DNA of 64,000 nucleotides, from contig CAWGMP010000007.1 of the NCBI GenBank assembly GCA_963823755.1, forward strand, positions 62,001 to 126,000. The letters run 5' to 3'. How positions within the stretch are numbered: the stretch's first letter is position 1; every line of letters starts with the position of its first letter. This document shows positions 8,114-16,685 of the stretch, piece after piece. Source of the stretch: GCA-003244245 sp963823755 (lineage in GTDB: Bacteria > Actinomycetota > Actinomycetes > Mycobacteriales > Pseudonocardiaceae). Under the pieces are notes generated by a model, which worked only from the letters and a program-made list of their open reading frames with translations, was not told the origin of the DNA and made no database searches. Made by a program: the position numbers and the translations under genes.

Positions 8114-8635
8114 ATGGCGAGTAGCGCGCGACGAATCGATCTCGAAGAACTCCATCAAGCCTTCAAAGAGGCGCGTCGGTGGGGTGTGACCCTGTCCCGC
8201 CTCATCGACTATTCACCGAGCCTCATTGAACAGCTCTACCCCGCTGCCGCATACCCCGACCTGACCATCGACGAACGCGCGCAAGCGGTGGAAAAACTCG
8301 TAAGGACGGCTCTGGACTCCATCGGCGGTGACGCCAGTCATGCCCTGGCAATTACGCTGTGTCTGGTGCCGGGAACATACGGCCGCAAACTCGACCAGCG
8401 TCGAGCGCTAGCCGCCGACCACCTTGGCATACTGCCCGTCACATGGACACGCGGATGGAGGGAACCCCGGCTCTTCCGCGATCTCGTCACCGAAATATAC
8501 CGACTCCACCAACACAATCCCGCCTTCTACCTGCCGGAGTATGAGGCCCCACAGGCGCCCGAGGCAGCCTGCGGGGCCTCCGCCACGACGAAACCACACC
8601 GGGAAACCCGCCATAAGCGAGTCGGGTCGCCGTGA
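8114..8635 (+). CDS. Hypothetical protein
   Basis: The 173-residue protein is helical and soluble, with no recognised family. The ATG at 8114 follows an aaagg site by about 10 bases; a GTG at 8105 is an alternative. A 'cataat' sequence within an imperfect palindrome (ttgcataatacaa, near 8075) could be its -10 element. It is followed by a strong bidirectional hairpin. Confidence 0.5.
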   Translation: MASSARRIDLEELHQAFKEARRWGVTLSRLIDYSPSLIEQLYPAAAYPDLTIDERAQAVEKLVRTALDSIGGDASHALAITLCLVPGTYGRKLDQRRALAADHLGILPVTWTRGWREPRLFRDLVTEIYRLHQHNPAFYLPEYEAPQAPEAACGASATTKPHRETRHKRVGSP

Positions 8636-8645
8636 CACCTAACGG

Positions 8646-8686
8646 CGGTAGCCGGAAGTCCTCGACGTGAGACTTCTGGCTTACCG
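8646..8686. terminator. Bidirectional hairpin between convergent genes
   Basis: The arms cggtagccggaagtc and gacttctggcttaccg pair over about 15 bases around a short loop. It lies between the convergent genes ending at 8635 and 8734, so it can serve as a terminator for both, although there is no clear T-run on either side. Confidence 0.5.
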
Positions 8687-8733
8687 CCCGGCCATATCGG
8701 GTAGCTGAAATATGTAGCTGGACGAATCTTCGC

Positions 8734-8913
8734 CTAGCGTTCGGTCTCCAATCGCTCGGCTTCTTGCAGCAACCTTTGCGCCTTCTCCCACTCCGCGCAC
8801 GGCCACCTGCCTTTACACGTCTTGCATGCCGGCTCACCAGGCTCCGAGCCCAGGCGATGATCCACCGTGAGCCGGTTAGCCTCCGCCCTCAACACTCTCG
8901 CCCTACTGCTCAT
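8734..8913 (-). CDS. Small CxxC/WPC protein
   Basis: This 59-residue protein has 'CKTCKGRWPCAEWEKA', a CxxC...WPC pattern very close to that of the gene at 3813. The rest is helical and charged. The ATG at 8913 is one option; another in-frame ATG at 8925 exists, and neither has a strong ribosome site. Probable metal-binding small protein, role unknown. Confidence 0.5.
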   Translation of the reverse strand: MSSRARVLRAEANRLTVDHRLGSEPGEPACKTCKGRWPCAEWEKAQRLLQEAERLETER

Positions 8914-8947
8914 GCCTGCCCACATTCGGCATTAAGGAGGCATCGCG

Positions 8948-9079
8948 GTGTCCTGTTGTTTCGAAGGAGTCACAGGGAAAACGTTGGCCACATGTAGCGC
9001 AATATTGGTCGTAGGTGTAACCGTCGGAGGATGGCTGATGGATAATCGGCGTGGTTGTCATCGTCCTAACAAACCGTGA
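8948..9079 (+). CDS. Possible 43-residue small membrane protein
   Basis: A GTG start with a well-placed aaggagg site (8934-8940) opens a 43-codon frame. The peptide has a hydrophobic stretch ('CSAILVVGVTVGGWLM') after a polar N-terminus with two adjacent Cys. It lies just upstream of the XRE/TPR regulator. Support is the ribosome site and the hydrophobic segment only. Confidence 0.35.
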   Translation: MSCCFEGVTGKTLATCSAILVVGVTVGGWLMDNRRGCHRPNKP

Positions 9080-9096
9080 TATTCACCGGGTGCCCC

Positions 9097-9109
9097 GGAA
9101 AAATTTTCC
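9097..9109. promoter_or_regulatory. AT-centred palindrome upstream of XRE/TPR gene
   Basis: The sequence ggaaaaattttcc is a perfect inverted repeat around one central base, 36 bp upstream of the ATG at 9146. It is a likely autoregulatory operator or promoter-overlapping site for this regulator, by position only. Confidence 0.4.
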
Positions 9110-9145
9110 AGGGTCATCCTCCGAGTTGTGTGGAATGCTGTGGTC

Positions 9146-10369
9146 ATGTCTGGAGTGGGTCGATGCCTCACACTTGGTGAGCGTGTCGCGTGGTATCGCC
9201 GCAGACGAGGCATGTCGCAAGAAGTGCTTGCTGGATTAGTTGGTCGTACCGTTGATTGGCTAAGCAAGGTCGAAAACGGGCGGATCGAACTAGACCGGAT
9301 ATCGGTCATCAGGTTGCTCGGTGACGCCTTGAATGTGACTATCGGTGACCTGTTGGGAGAGGAGTCTTTACCGGGATCTGCTACCGACAGCCAGCACGAG
9401 GCCGTGCCTGTCCTGCGAGAAGCTCTATTGGATTACCATCAGCTATCGCCGGTACTCGGATCAACACCGAATAAGGCACCGACGTTAGCTGTTGTAGACC
9501 GATCCGTTACGCAACTATGGGACGCCTACCAGCAATCGCGTTACAATCTCGTTATCGCTAAGCTTCCGGCCGTGATAGCGGACGCACAAAAACTCATCTA
9601 CGAGAGTCACGGTGATGACAGAGTCAAGGCATGTCGTTACCTGGCTTTGATTTATCAGGCAGCGGCGGTATTGCTCACGAAACTCGGTGGAGCTGACCTA
9701 GCATGGCTCGCCGCCGAACGCGGGTTTCACGTCGCGCAACAAACCGGAGATCACGCCATCGTCGGATCTCTATTTCGTTCCACGATCCATGCTTTGCTGT
9801 CGATGGGTCGCTACATCGAGGCTAAGGGCCTAGCCGCAAAAGGAGCCGACTACCTACAATCTGAGCTTGGTAGGGCCTCACCGGAGCTTTTGTCCGTTCA
9901 CGGAACGTTATTTCTCGTCGGTGCGATGGCCGCAGCTCGCGATAATGATCGCCAGACGGTACGCAGTTTCCTCGCACAAGTCGATGAATCCGCCCGGCGG
10001 CTCGGCCGCAACGCCAACTACCTATGGACAGCATTTGGTCCATCAAATGTTGCGATCCACCGTGTCGCCACTGCCATGGATTTAGGCGATACACAGATAG
10101 CAATCCAGCTCGGTCCCCATGTCGATACCCGTGGTCTGCCCGTAGAGCGCCGGGTACGCCACGCCATGGAAATCTCTCGCGCCTACAGCGCATGGAACCG
10201 CACCGACCAAGCACTAGAGACGCTGCTGCGAGCCGAACTAGAAGCACCCGAGCAGGTACGGCAACACGTCATCAGCCACCAACTCGTGCAGACCTGGATA
10301 CGTCGAGGCAAAGGCAAGCCCAGCTTTCAACTCGCCGGCCTGGCTCGTCGAGTCCACATCGTCGAGTAG
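9146..10369 (+). CDS. XRE-family regulator with TPR-like C-terminal region
   Basis: The 407-residue protein has an N-terminal helix-turn-helix ('RRRRGMSQEVLAGLVGRTVD', 'LSKVENGRIELDRISV') and a long helical region of TPR-like repeats. Regulators of this build sense peptides or small ligands and often sit before Nudix or phosphotransferase genes in actinobacteria. The ATG at 9146 has little leader with a ribosome site, so translation may be leaderless. The Nudix gene starts 27 bases after it. Confidence 0.75.
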   Translation: MSGVGRCLTLGERVAWYRRRRGMSQEVLAGLVGRTVDWLSKVENGRIELDRISVIRLLGDALNVTIGDLLGEESLPGSATDSQHEAVPVLREALLDYHQLSPVLGSTPNKAPTLAVVDRSVTQLWDAYQQSRYNLVIAKLPAVIADAQKLIYESHGDDRVKACRYLALIYQAAAVLLTKLGGADLAWLAAERGFHVAQQTGDHAIVGSLFRSTIHALLSMGRYIEAKGLAAKGADYLQSELGRASPELLSVHGTLFLVGAMAAARDNDRQTVRSFLAQVDESARRLGRNANYLWTAFGPSNVAIHRVATAMDLGDTQIAIQLGPHVDTRGLPVERRVRHAMEISRAYSAWNRTDQALETLLRAELEAPEQVRQHVISHQLVQTWIRRGKGKPSFQLAGLARRVHIVE

Positions 10370-10396
10370 AACAAGCCGCCACTTAAGGTGGTGGTC

Positions 10397-10873
10397 GTGA
10401 CCGATACTCAACAATTCCCTACCACTGCCCGTGGGGCAATGGCGGCAGGCGCCTTGTTTGTCGATGATGACCGGCGCATCATGCTGGTCAAACCCACGTA
10501 TAAACCTGGGTGGGAAATCCCCGGCGGCTACGTGGAGCCAGGTGAAAGCCCGCGACAAGCATGCATACGTGAAGTTGACGAAGAACTAAGCATACGCCCC
10601 ACTATCGGAGCCCTGCTAGTTGTCGATTGGGCGCCGCATCCGGAGCAGGGCGATAAATTGCTGTTCATCTTCGACGGCGGCCACTTGGACGAAGGTCAGC
10701 TCGCGGCTATTCGACTGCAAGAATCAGAACTATCCGAACACCGCTACGTCACAGCAAACAGTATCACCGAGCTGGCTATCCCACGGCTAACCCGCCGCCT
10801 CACCCAGGCTCTACTCGCCCAAGCATCTGGCGAAACTCGATGCCTAGAACAAGGATCAGCCCACCCGGCGTGA
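10397..10873 (+). CDS. Nudix hydrolase
   Basis: The 158-residue protein contains a complete Nudix box from 'GGYVEPGESPRQACI' through 'REVDEEL', matching GX5EX7REUXEEXGU up to the final glycine, where a serine follows. It would hydrolyse a nucleoside diphosphate linked to another moiety; the substrate is not predictable. The GTG at 10397 has an aaggtgg site upstream. The 3' end overlaps the ATG used for the RNA-ligase remnant (10840), which fits an original two-gene unit. Confidence 0.85.
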   Translation: MTDTQQFPTTARGAMAAGALFVDDDRRIMLVKPTYKPGWEIPGGYVEPGESPRQACIREVDEELSIRPTIGALLVVDWAPHPEQGDKLLFIFDGGHLDEGQLAAIRLQESELSEHRYVTANSITELAIPRLTRRLTQALLAQASGETRCLEQGSAHPA

Positions 10874-11377
10874 TCAGCCTCCTTGATCGCAAGAAGAAGC
10901 TGCGCGAGATAACGAACGCATCGCCGGAGGACTACGACAACACTGAGGGCTTCACAGTTCGTTTCATCCCGGAGAATCCGGATACGCCTAGCTTTCGTGT
11001 GAAGATGAAGCATGCGGAATACGTTCGGCTCCACCGCATCGTTACGGGTGTTAACAGCAAAACAATATGGGAGTACCTGAGCCAGCAACAGCCTCTAGAC
11101 GAGTTGCTTGAGCGGGTACCGGATGAGTTCTTTGACTGGGTACAGGCAACGGTACGAGACCTGAACCAGCAGTACGCGTTCATCGAGGAATCAGCGAGGC
11201 AAGAATTCACCCGCCAGCCACAAAAAGATGACCGCAAGACACCGGCCCAAGCATTCGCATCGTCGGATAACGGGCTGTTCTGTTCCGGATGCTTGATAAC
11301 CGAGACTACGCGACATCATCTGGCGGAACATCAAGCCCGTCGCTGAGCGACCGTTTCGAGTAGACGTAGACGCATAG
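10840..11377 (+). pseudogene. RNA ligase remnant (C-terminal part, frameshifted)
   Basis: The segment resembles the end of T4 Rnl1-type RNA ligases: 'EGFTVRF' is like motif IV and 'FRVKMKHAEYVRLHRI' like motif V with its lysines. The N-terminal half with the adenylated Lys (KxxG) is absent. The tail is broken: the first frame runs to about 11262, a second frame at 11274 gives 'AVLFRMLDNRDYA', and a third from 11312 gives 'DIIWRNIKPVAERPFRVD' ending at the TAG 11375-11377. Joined, these make a sensible ligase C-terminus, so at least two indels occurred. It could not ligate RNA as it stands. Confidence 0.65.
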
Positions 11378-11435
11378 CGCCGAATCCTCGCTGGCGAGCA
11401 ATGCGATCTTCGGTTGTCATAAACGCCATGAGGGA

Positions 11436-11894
11436 TCAGGAAGCGCGTCGCCGCCGAGCAGCCTCAAGCTGGCTCACGAAGGCGACGGCTTCGTCGGAAG
11501 CAAGTTCGCCAGCGCCGGATTTTAAGGATTTCAACTCAAGTAGAGCTACTAACTGTTTTAGCGCTCTGGCATACTCCGGCGAGTCTTGGGGTGCCGCCGT
11601 TAATGCTTTTCGTAGCCTCAGGATTGGTTCGTTGTATTCCGACTCGATATCGCGGAGCGATGGTCCGACAAGAGGTGGATAGCGTTGCCTGCGCTGATCT
11701 TCGTGAAATTGCCCATGCCGCCGAGCCGCATCCGCAGCATGTCGCGCCGCAAGAGACGCAGGAGACTCAAGTTTTTGCTCTTTGAGCTTTGCCTCGATAG
11801 CGGCGAGTATGTCCTCTTCGGAGTAGCCAGCCAGCCGACCAGCTGTTGACAGCTTGACCAGCTCCATCTTGAAGCCGGACAGTCCCATCTCCAC
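11436..11894 (-). CDS. Hypothetical helical protein
   Basis: The 152-residue protein is charged and helical, with long stretches such as 'ALKQLVALLELKSLKSGAGE' and an Arg-rich tail. Start candidates are GTG 11894 and ATG 11888. It lies 12 bases downstream of the small two-helix membrane gene at 11907-12074 and is likely its partner in one operon. No family is recognised. Confidence 0.5.
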   Translation of the reverse strand: MEMGLSGFKMELVKLSTAGRLAGYSEEDILAAIEAKLKEQKLESPASLAARHAADAARRHGQFHEDQRRQRYPPLVGPSLRDIESEYNEPILRLRKALTAAPQDSPEYARALKQLVALLELKSLKSGAGELASDEAVAFVSQLEAARRRRAS

Positions 11895-11906
11895 AGTTCC
11901 GGTGAG

Positions 11907-12074
11907 TCATGGCGCCAGGGCGGCGAGAACCATCGCGCCGAGACCAAGAACTGCGAGCCCACCAGCGAGGACATCCTGGCGTCGCACCATCGCGGCAACA
12001 CACAGCCCCAACAGGACGAGCCCGACGAAGGCCAGCAGTGGGCTGGACGAGCGCTCCCGCTTCGTCTTCGCCAT
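11907..12074 (-). CDS. Small two-helix membrane protein (55 residues)
   Basis: A clean 55-codon frame encodes a basic N-terminus (MAKTKRERSSS), a first hydrophobic segment ('LLAFVGLVLLGLCVAAMV'), a short 'RRQD' turn and a second hydrophobic segment ('LAGGLAVLGLGAMVLAALAP'). This is a helical-hairpin membrane protein. The downstream gene on the same strand starts 12 bases later. Support is the striking two-helix pattern. Confidence 0.5.
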   Translation of the reverse strand: MAKTKRERSSSPLLAFVGLVLLGLCVAAMVRRQDVLAGGLAVLGLGAMVLAALAP

Positions 12075-12260
12075 CGGGTCACGGTATCGGGTGCGCGTGG
12101 GCTTCCGAACATCGGCTCTTGTGAACGACTGCGGGTACCAACAAAGCCGCCCACTTGAACCAGTGAATCGACGTTCGACGCCTTTGCGGAGCTATTTAAT
12201 TGATCTTCGGTTATCGATAGCGACTAACGTCTCCGATGTCCAAACGAAGGAGATATTGCT

Positions 12261-12637
12261 ATGAGCAAATTCGCTGGTCGCGCTGTGCGCGCCGATGTGT
12301 CGTACTGGCACCAGCGCCACGGTCGTCGGTTGCCAAAGCCAGTGAAGCGTGGGGCCGCGGATGCCGTGCACCGTCTATACAACGAGAAGACCGCGCTGAA
12401 GTACGACGGCAAGGATCACATCTGGCGCATGGCCGCTGTTGTCGAGCTTGTACGCCCGGCGTCGGTTAGCGATTGCAGAACGCTCTGTTCAAGTACCTGA
12501 TCGGCAAGCGTCACGACCATGACGCTGGCGAAGTGCCCGATGCCCTCAAGATGATCGTGGCCTCCAAGGCAGTTACCAGGCGCATCGCTGCTGGCGAAGA
12601 CGTCTCGCCCGATGATGTGAAGAAGAGCGCCGCTGCC
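12261..12637 (+). pseudogene. TROVE (Ro60-like) protein remnant
   Basis: A strong site (aaggagatattgct) precedes the ATG. The first frame, with 'SYWHQRHGRRLPKPVKRG' and 'RLYNEKTALKYDGKDHIWR', matches the N-terminal HEAT-repeat part of bacterial TROVE proteins, which bind non-coding Y RNAs and misfolded RNA. It shifts frame near 12470, then 'NALFKYLIGKRHDHDAGEVP' continues the family pattern and fades after about 12637. Only about a quarter of a normal protein is present, so the gene is dead. No Y RNA was identified nearby. Confidence 0.65.
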
Positions 12638-12867
12638 TGTAGTCCGACTGACTCACGGTTGCCCGTCGATTCGTCGTTACGTCAGATATTTGCAGGAAAC
12701 TTGTATGGGTTTTTGTGGTGTTTTCTGAATGGTGGCGCGTCGGTTACTTGTGCCTGTTTTCGTTGGTAACTCATAGGTTTTTGGCCTTATTTCTTTCAGG
12801 TGGTTGAGACGAGGCTTCTCTGTATCGCCGCTGGTCTGAAGCGGCTTTGAGCAGGGGAGGTTCTTTA
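12638..12867. other. AT-rich gap before transfer module
   Basis: This 230-bp stretch is T-rich (for example 'gggtttttgtggtgttttc') relative to its neighbours and holds no plausible gene. It precedes the small ORF and coupling-type ATPase, so it may hold the module's promoter or origin of transfer. No repeats convincing enough to claim an oriT were found. Confidence 0.3.
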
Positions 12868-13089
12868 ATGTCTCGGGTTGTTCAGTCTGAGGTCAGTGCC
12901 GCGGTGCGGCAGTTGTTGTCGTCGGTTCCGCCGTTCGGCGCGGGCACGCAGCAGCTTGCGAACTATCAGTTTCGTAAGGGCGAGGTTCTGGATTTCTTGG
13001 CGGCGACGAATCCTGAGTTCGCAGCACAAGCTCAGGCGTTGGCGGCGCGTGCCCGGTATGAGGCGCGCGCGGTCGCGTGCGACTACTGA
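12868..13089 (+). CDS. Small transfer-module protein
   Basis: This 73-residue protein opens the transfer module, 9 bases before the ATPase gene. It is helical ('VSAAVRQLLSSVPP', 'QAQALAARARYEARAVA') with no recognised family. A ggggagg site about 8 bases upstream supports the ATG at 12868. In the inner element the matching position holds a different small gene (36972-37154). Confidence 0.55.
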   Translation: MSRVVQSEVSAAVRQLLSSVPPFGAGTQQLANYQFRKGEVLDFLAATNPEFAAQAQALAARARYEARAVACDY

Positions 13090-13098
13090 GGCCGGTGC

Positions 13099-15372
13099 GT
13101 GATAGTGCCGGACTTGCTGGGTTTCCCGTGGCACGCGGTCGGTTTGGCCGTCGTCGGTGTGGTGTTGGCGGTGTGGGGCGGTCGGGTCGTGGTCTGCGAG
13201 GCGCACGGGTGGCGGTGGCGCCGTTCGTTGGTGGCGTTGCACGTTCGCCTTCCCCGCACCACGACGGTGGAGGAGCTGACCGGCTGGGTCGCCGCGCTGC
13301 GGACGCTGCTGCCGGGAGTGCGGCGATGGGGCCTGCCGTGGCCGGTGTGCATCGAGGCCACCGGCACCCGTGACGGCATCACACACGTGGTGTGGGTGCC
13401 GCGCCGGCTGCAGGCCGATGTGCTGGCCGCCATCCGCGCGGTGATACCGGGCGCACGCTTCGAACACGTACCGCACGGCGTGAACACGCAGCACCGGGTG
13501 CGCATCCGCGCCGCGGTGGAGGCGCGGTGCACCGGCGCCGCAGAAGTGATGGCCATTGACAGGGCGCTGGAGACCAGCCGACGCGTCATCGCCGCGCTGC
13601 AACCCCTCGTGTCCGGCGAGGTGGTGCGGGTGCAGTGGCTGCTTGCCGGGGCGCTCGCGCCGCGCTGGGTCACCCGCCCCGGCACCGAATCGACGGCCAT
13701 CCCCGCCTTGTGGAAACAGGGGCATCCGATGATGTCGGCGGTGTGCCGCGTCGCCGTGGCCACCGGCCAGGGCCGGCGCCGGGCCAAAGCGCTGCGGGTG
13801 GGGGTGTGGGCGGCGCTGCAACAGATGGACACGCCCCGCGCCCGTATCGGACGACGGTGGCTGCTACCCGGCATGGTGGTCGCCGCGCGGGTGGTATCGC
13901 GGGTGATTCCCCACGGCCGGTGGCCGATGATCCTGTCCGCCACCGAACTCGGCGGGCTACTGGGCATGGTCACCGGCGAAAGCCCGATGCCGGGCATGCC
14001 CGCCGGAATATCCCGCACGTTGCCACCGCCACCGTCTATGCCCACCCATGGGCAGGTCATCGGAGCAAGCAACTACCCGAACATGCGCACGGTGCTGCAC
14101 CTGGCCGCCTCGGATCGGCTGCGGCACATGTGGATGATCGGCCCCAACGGGGCGGGTAAATCGACGCTGCTGGCCAACATGATCGGCCAAGACATTCACC
14201 GCGGTGACGGGTGCGTGGTTATCGACCCGCGCGGCGATTTGATCGCCGATGTACTCGACCGAATCCCCGACGAGCGCCGCGATGACGTGATCGTCATCGA
14301 TCCCACGGTCGACGACTACGTGACCGGAATCAATCCGCTCACGGCCGGGCCGGCCGAGCAAGCGGCCGGTTTCACCTATCACGTGCTGCACTCGGTCTAC
14401 GCGAAATCGTGGGGTCCACGCACCGCCGACATTGTGCGGGCGTGCTTGCTCACCCTCACCAACGCCACCGCGCCGGGCGGTCACGCCTACACGCTGCTCG
14501 ACGTGCCCGAGCTGCTCACCAACGCCGCGTTTCGGCGGACGGTCACGTCAGCGCCGATGCCGGCGGAACTGGCATCGTTTTGGCACTGGTATGAGTCCAT
14601 GCCGGCGACGCTGGCCCTGACCGTGATCAGCCCCGTGCTCAACAAGCTGCGCACGTTCACCCTCTCCACTCCGCTGCGTGCCCTGCTGGGCCAATCAAGG
14701 GGCATCGACTTCGGCCACGTCATGGCCACCAAAAAGATCGTGCTCGTCGCCCTCAAGAAAGGTCTGCTCGGCAGCGAGGTATCCGGTTTGGTGGGCTCAC
14801 TGGTCATGTCGTCGGTGTGGCAGGCGACGCTGACCAGGGCGAACATGCCGGCTACGAAACGGCGACCGTTCTGGCTGTACGTGGATGAGTTCCAAGACGT
14901 GTTGAAGCTGCCGCTTGACCTCGCCGACATGTGCGCCCAGGCACGCGGTCTCGGGCTCGGTTTGGTGTTGGCGCACCAGTTCATGGACCAACTCCCCCGA
15001 CAACTGAAGGCATCCATCCTCGGCACCGTCCGCACCCACCTGACCTTCCAGCTCGGTCACGCTGACGCCAAAGACCTCGCCGCCAGCTTCACCCCGCTAA
15101 CGGCGGACGACCTGCGCACCCTGGGCGCGTATGAGATCGCGCTACGGCCGTGCGTCGGCGGCGTGACCCTGCTCCCGGTCACCGGGACGACGTACCCGCT
15201 ACCCGAGCCGACCACCGACGGGGCCGCGCTCGCGGACCACAGCAGACGCCGCTACGGCCAACCCCGCGCAGACATCGACGACGCCATCGCGGCCCGAACC
15301 CGACCGGCACGCACCCGGCCACGGATCGGCCGCGCGGCCGACACCGACGAACCATCGGCAGGTGAGACCTGA
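13099..15372 (+). CDS. Type IV coupling-type ATPase (VirD4/TraG-like)
   Basis: The 757-residue protein has hydrophobic N-terminal residues 4-30, then a soluble region, a Walker A 'GPNGAGKST' near residue 348 and a Walker B-like 'FWLYVDEFQDV' followed by 'LAHQFMDQLPRQLK', as in conjugative DNA-transfer ATPases. It would pump DNA to or through the membrane during element transfer. The downstream replication-relaxation gene overlaps it by one base. The homologous ATPase of the inner element (37151-39444) is frameshifted, so this copy is the intact one. No relaxase is encoded nearby. Confidence 0.8.
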   Translation: MIVPDLLGFPWHAVGLAVVGVVLAVWGGRVVVCEAHGWRWRRSLVALHVRLPRTTTVEELTGWVAALRTLLPGVRRWGLPWPVCIEATGTRDGITHVVWVPRRLQADVLAAIRAVIPGARFEHVPHGVNTQHRVRIRAAVEARCTGAAEVMAIDRALETSRRVIAALQPLVSGEVVRVQWLLAGALAPRWVTRPGTESTAIPALWKQGHPMMSAVCRVAVATGQGRRRAKALRVGVWAALQQMDTPRARIGRRWLLPGMVVAARVVSRVIPHGRWPMILSATELGGLLGMVTGESPMPGMPAGISRTLPPPPSMPTHGQVIGASNYPNMRTVLHLAASDRLRHMWMIGPNGAGKSTLLANMIGQDIHRGDGCVVIDPRGDLIADVLDRIPDERRDDVIVIDPTVDDYVTGINPLTAGPAEQAAGFTYHVLHSVYAKSWGPRTADIVRACLLTLTNATAPGGHAYTLLDVPELLTNAAFRRTVTSAPMPAELASFWHWYESMPATLALTVISPVLNKLRTFTLSTPLRALLGQSRGIDFGHVMATKKIVLVALKKGLLGSEVSGLVGSLVMSSVWQATLTRANMPATKRRPFWLYVDEFQDVLKLPLDLADMCAQARGLGLGLVLAHQFMDQLPRQLKASILGTVRTHLTFQLGHADAKDLAASFTPLTADDLRTLGAYEIALRPCVGGVTLLPVTGTTYPLPEPTTDGAALADHSRRRYGQPRADIDDAIAARTRPARTRPRIGRAADTDEPSAGET

Positions 15373-16334
15373 TGACCGGGCACCCGCTCGACGACCCGGC
15401 CGGCCCCCCGGTCGCGTCGACTCACCCCACCCCATCGGCGCAGGCCACCCCCGGTGTCGGCGTCGATAACGACACCGACTCTCTCCGCTGCGGTCCCCTT
15501 CCGTCGATGACCCGCCCCTCCGCGTCGGTGGCTGTGTCTCGTGTCCGTGTCCGTCATGTCGAATGGATTCACCAACGACTGTCCCCACGAGACACAGACA
15601 TCATCGACACCGTTGCCCGCCTACGGCTCATCACGGGGGAAGGGTTGGGCCGGCTGCACTTCGCTGACCTGAGCCCGGCAAGCCGCGACCGTACCCGCAG
15701 GCGAGTCCTGCGCCGCCTCGTCACCTGGCGGGTACTGACCACCCTGGACCGCCGCGTCGGCGGTGTACGCGCCGGCTCAGATGGCCTCGTGTTCACCCTC
15801 GACACCGCCGGCACATGGCTGCACCGCCTCCACCAGGCCGAGCACGCCACCACCGCGCCCCGCCGCGCCCCACAACCCGGTGCGGCGTTCACCTCCCACA
15901 TCCTCGCCGTCACCGCCCTCTACATCGGACTCGTCGAACACGCCCGCACCCAGCACTTCGAGATCCGCCAATTCCAGGCCGAGCCCGCGTGCTGGCTTCT
16001 CGACACCACCGGCGGATGGCTCAAACCCGACGCCTACACGCTGCTCGCCGCCGACGGACACCGCGACGCCTGGTGGATCGAAGTCGATCAAGCCACCGAG
16101 ACCCTGCCCCGGCTGCGCCGCAAGCTCCTGACCTACCTCGACTACGCCAACACCGGCGGCGTCGGCCCCGCCGGTCTCCTACCCCGAGTGCTGATCACTA
16201 CCCCCACACAGCACCGCTGCACCGCCATCGGAGACCTCATCACCGGGCTACCACCCCCCGCCGGGCAGCTCTTCGAAACCTGCACACACGCCACCGCCGT
16301 CGATCACCTCGCCGCCGCACTACACAGCCAATAA
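15372..16334 (+). CDS. Replication-relaxation family protein
   Basis: The 320-residue protein matches the replication-relaxation family: a helical DNA-binding first part ('TGEGLGRLHFADLS', 'RRRVLRRLVTWRVLTTLDRR') and a second part with 'YLDYANTGGVGPAG' and a conserved acidic 'WWIEVDQATE' segment. Family members are tied to plasmid replication or mobilisation in actinobacteria. Its ATG overlaps the ATPase stop. The inner-element homologue is at 39562-40389 and shares the 'WW.EVDQATE.LPR' core. Confidence 0.75.
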   Translation: MTGHPLDDPAGPPVASTHPTPSAQATPGVGVDNDTDSLRCGPLPSMTRPSASVAVSRVRVRHVEWIHQRLSPRDTDIIDTVARLRLITGEGLGRLHFADLSPASRDRTRRRVLRRLVTWRVLTTLDRRVGGVRAGSDGLVFTLDTAGTWLHRLHQAEHATTAPRRAPQPGAAFTSHILAVTALYIGLVEHARTQHFEIRQFQAEPACWLLDTTGGWLKPDAYTLLAADGHRDAWWIEVDQATETLPRLRRKLLTYLDYANTGGVGPAGLLPRVLITTPTQHRCTAIGDLITGLPPPAGQLFETCTHATAVDHLAAALHSQ

Positions 16335-16353
16335 CCGACAGGAGAAAACCACC

Positions 16354-16575
16354 ATGGAACCGCTCACCTTCGACCAGCTCAATGCCCTGCCCAGCGTTGT
16401 GAGCCTCGAGACCGCAGCCCGCGCGCTGGGTATCGGCCGCACCAAGGCATACCAACTCGCCAAAACCGACGAGTTCCCCTGCCGGATCATCCGCGTCGGC
16501 GCCGGCTACCACGTCCCCACCGCCGAACTACTCACCCTCCTTGGCATACCTCCCACCCCGCCCAATCGGAGCTGA
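16354..16575 (+). CDS. xis: Excisionase / HTH17-type DNA-binding protein
   Basis: The 73-residue protein is a single small winged helix-turn-helix: 'LETAARALGIGRTKAYQLAK' followed by 'FPCRIIRVGAGYHVPTAELL'. Proteins of this size and form act as excisionases that direct tyrosine recombinases to excise. A good aggaga site precedes the ATG. The inner element has a close homologue at 40420-40686. Confidence 0.75.
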   Translation: MEPLTFDQLNALPSVVSLETAARALGIGRTKAYQLAKTDEFPCRIIRVGAGYHVPTAELLTLLGIPPTPPNRS

Positions 16576-16685
16576 CAACACATCGAAAGGCACGTACACC
16601 TGCACCTTCTCGTGCTGCAAGAGCACCGACAGAGGCGCACAGGGATCGACACATCCGCGCACACAGAGCAACGGATGGATACGGC

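Noticed and set aside
10840..11346. Intact small RNA-ligase-like gene
   Set aside because: The catalytic lysine half is missing and the C-terminus continues in two other frames, so it is a remnant.
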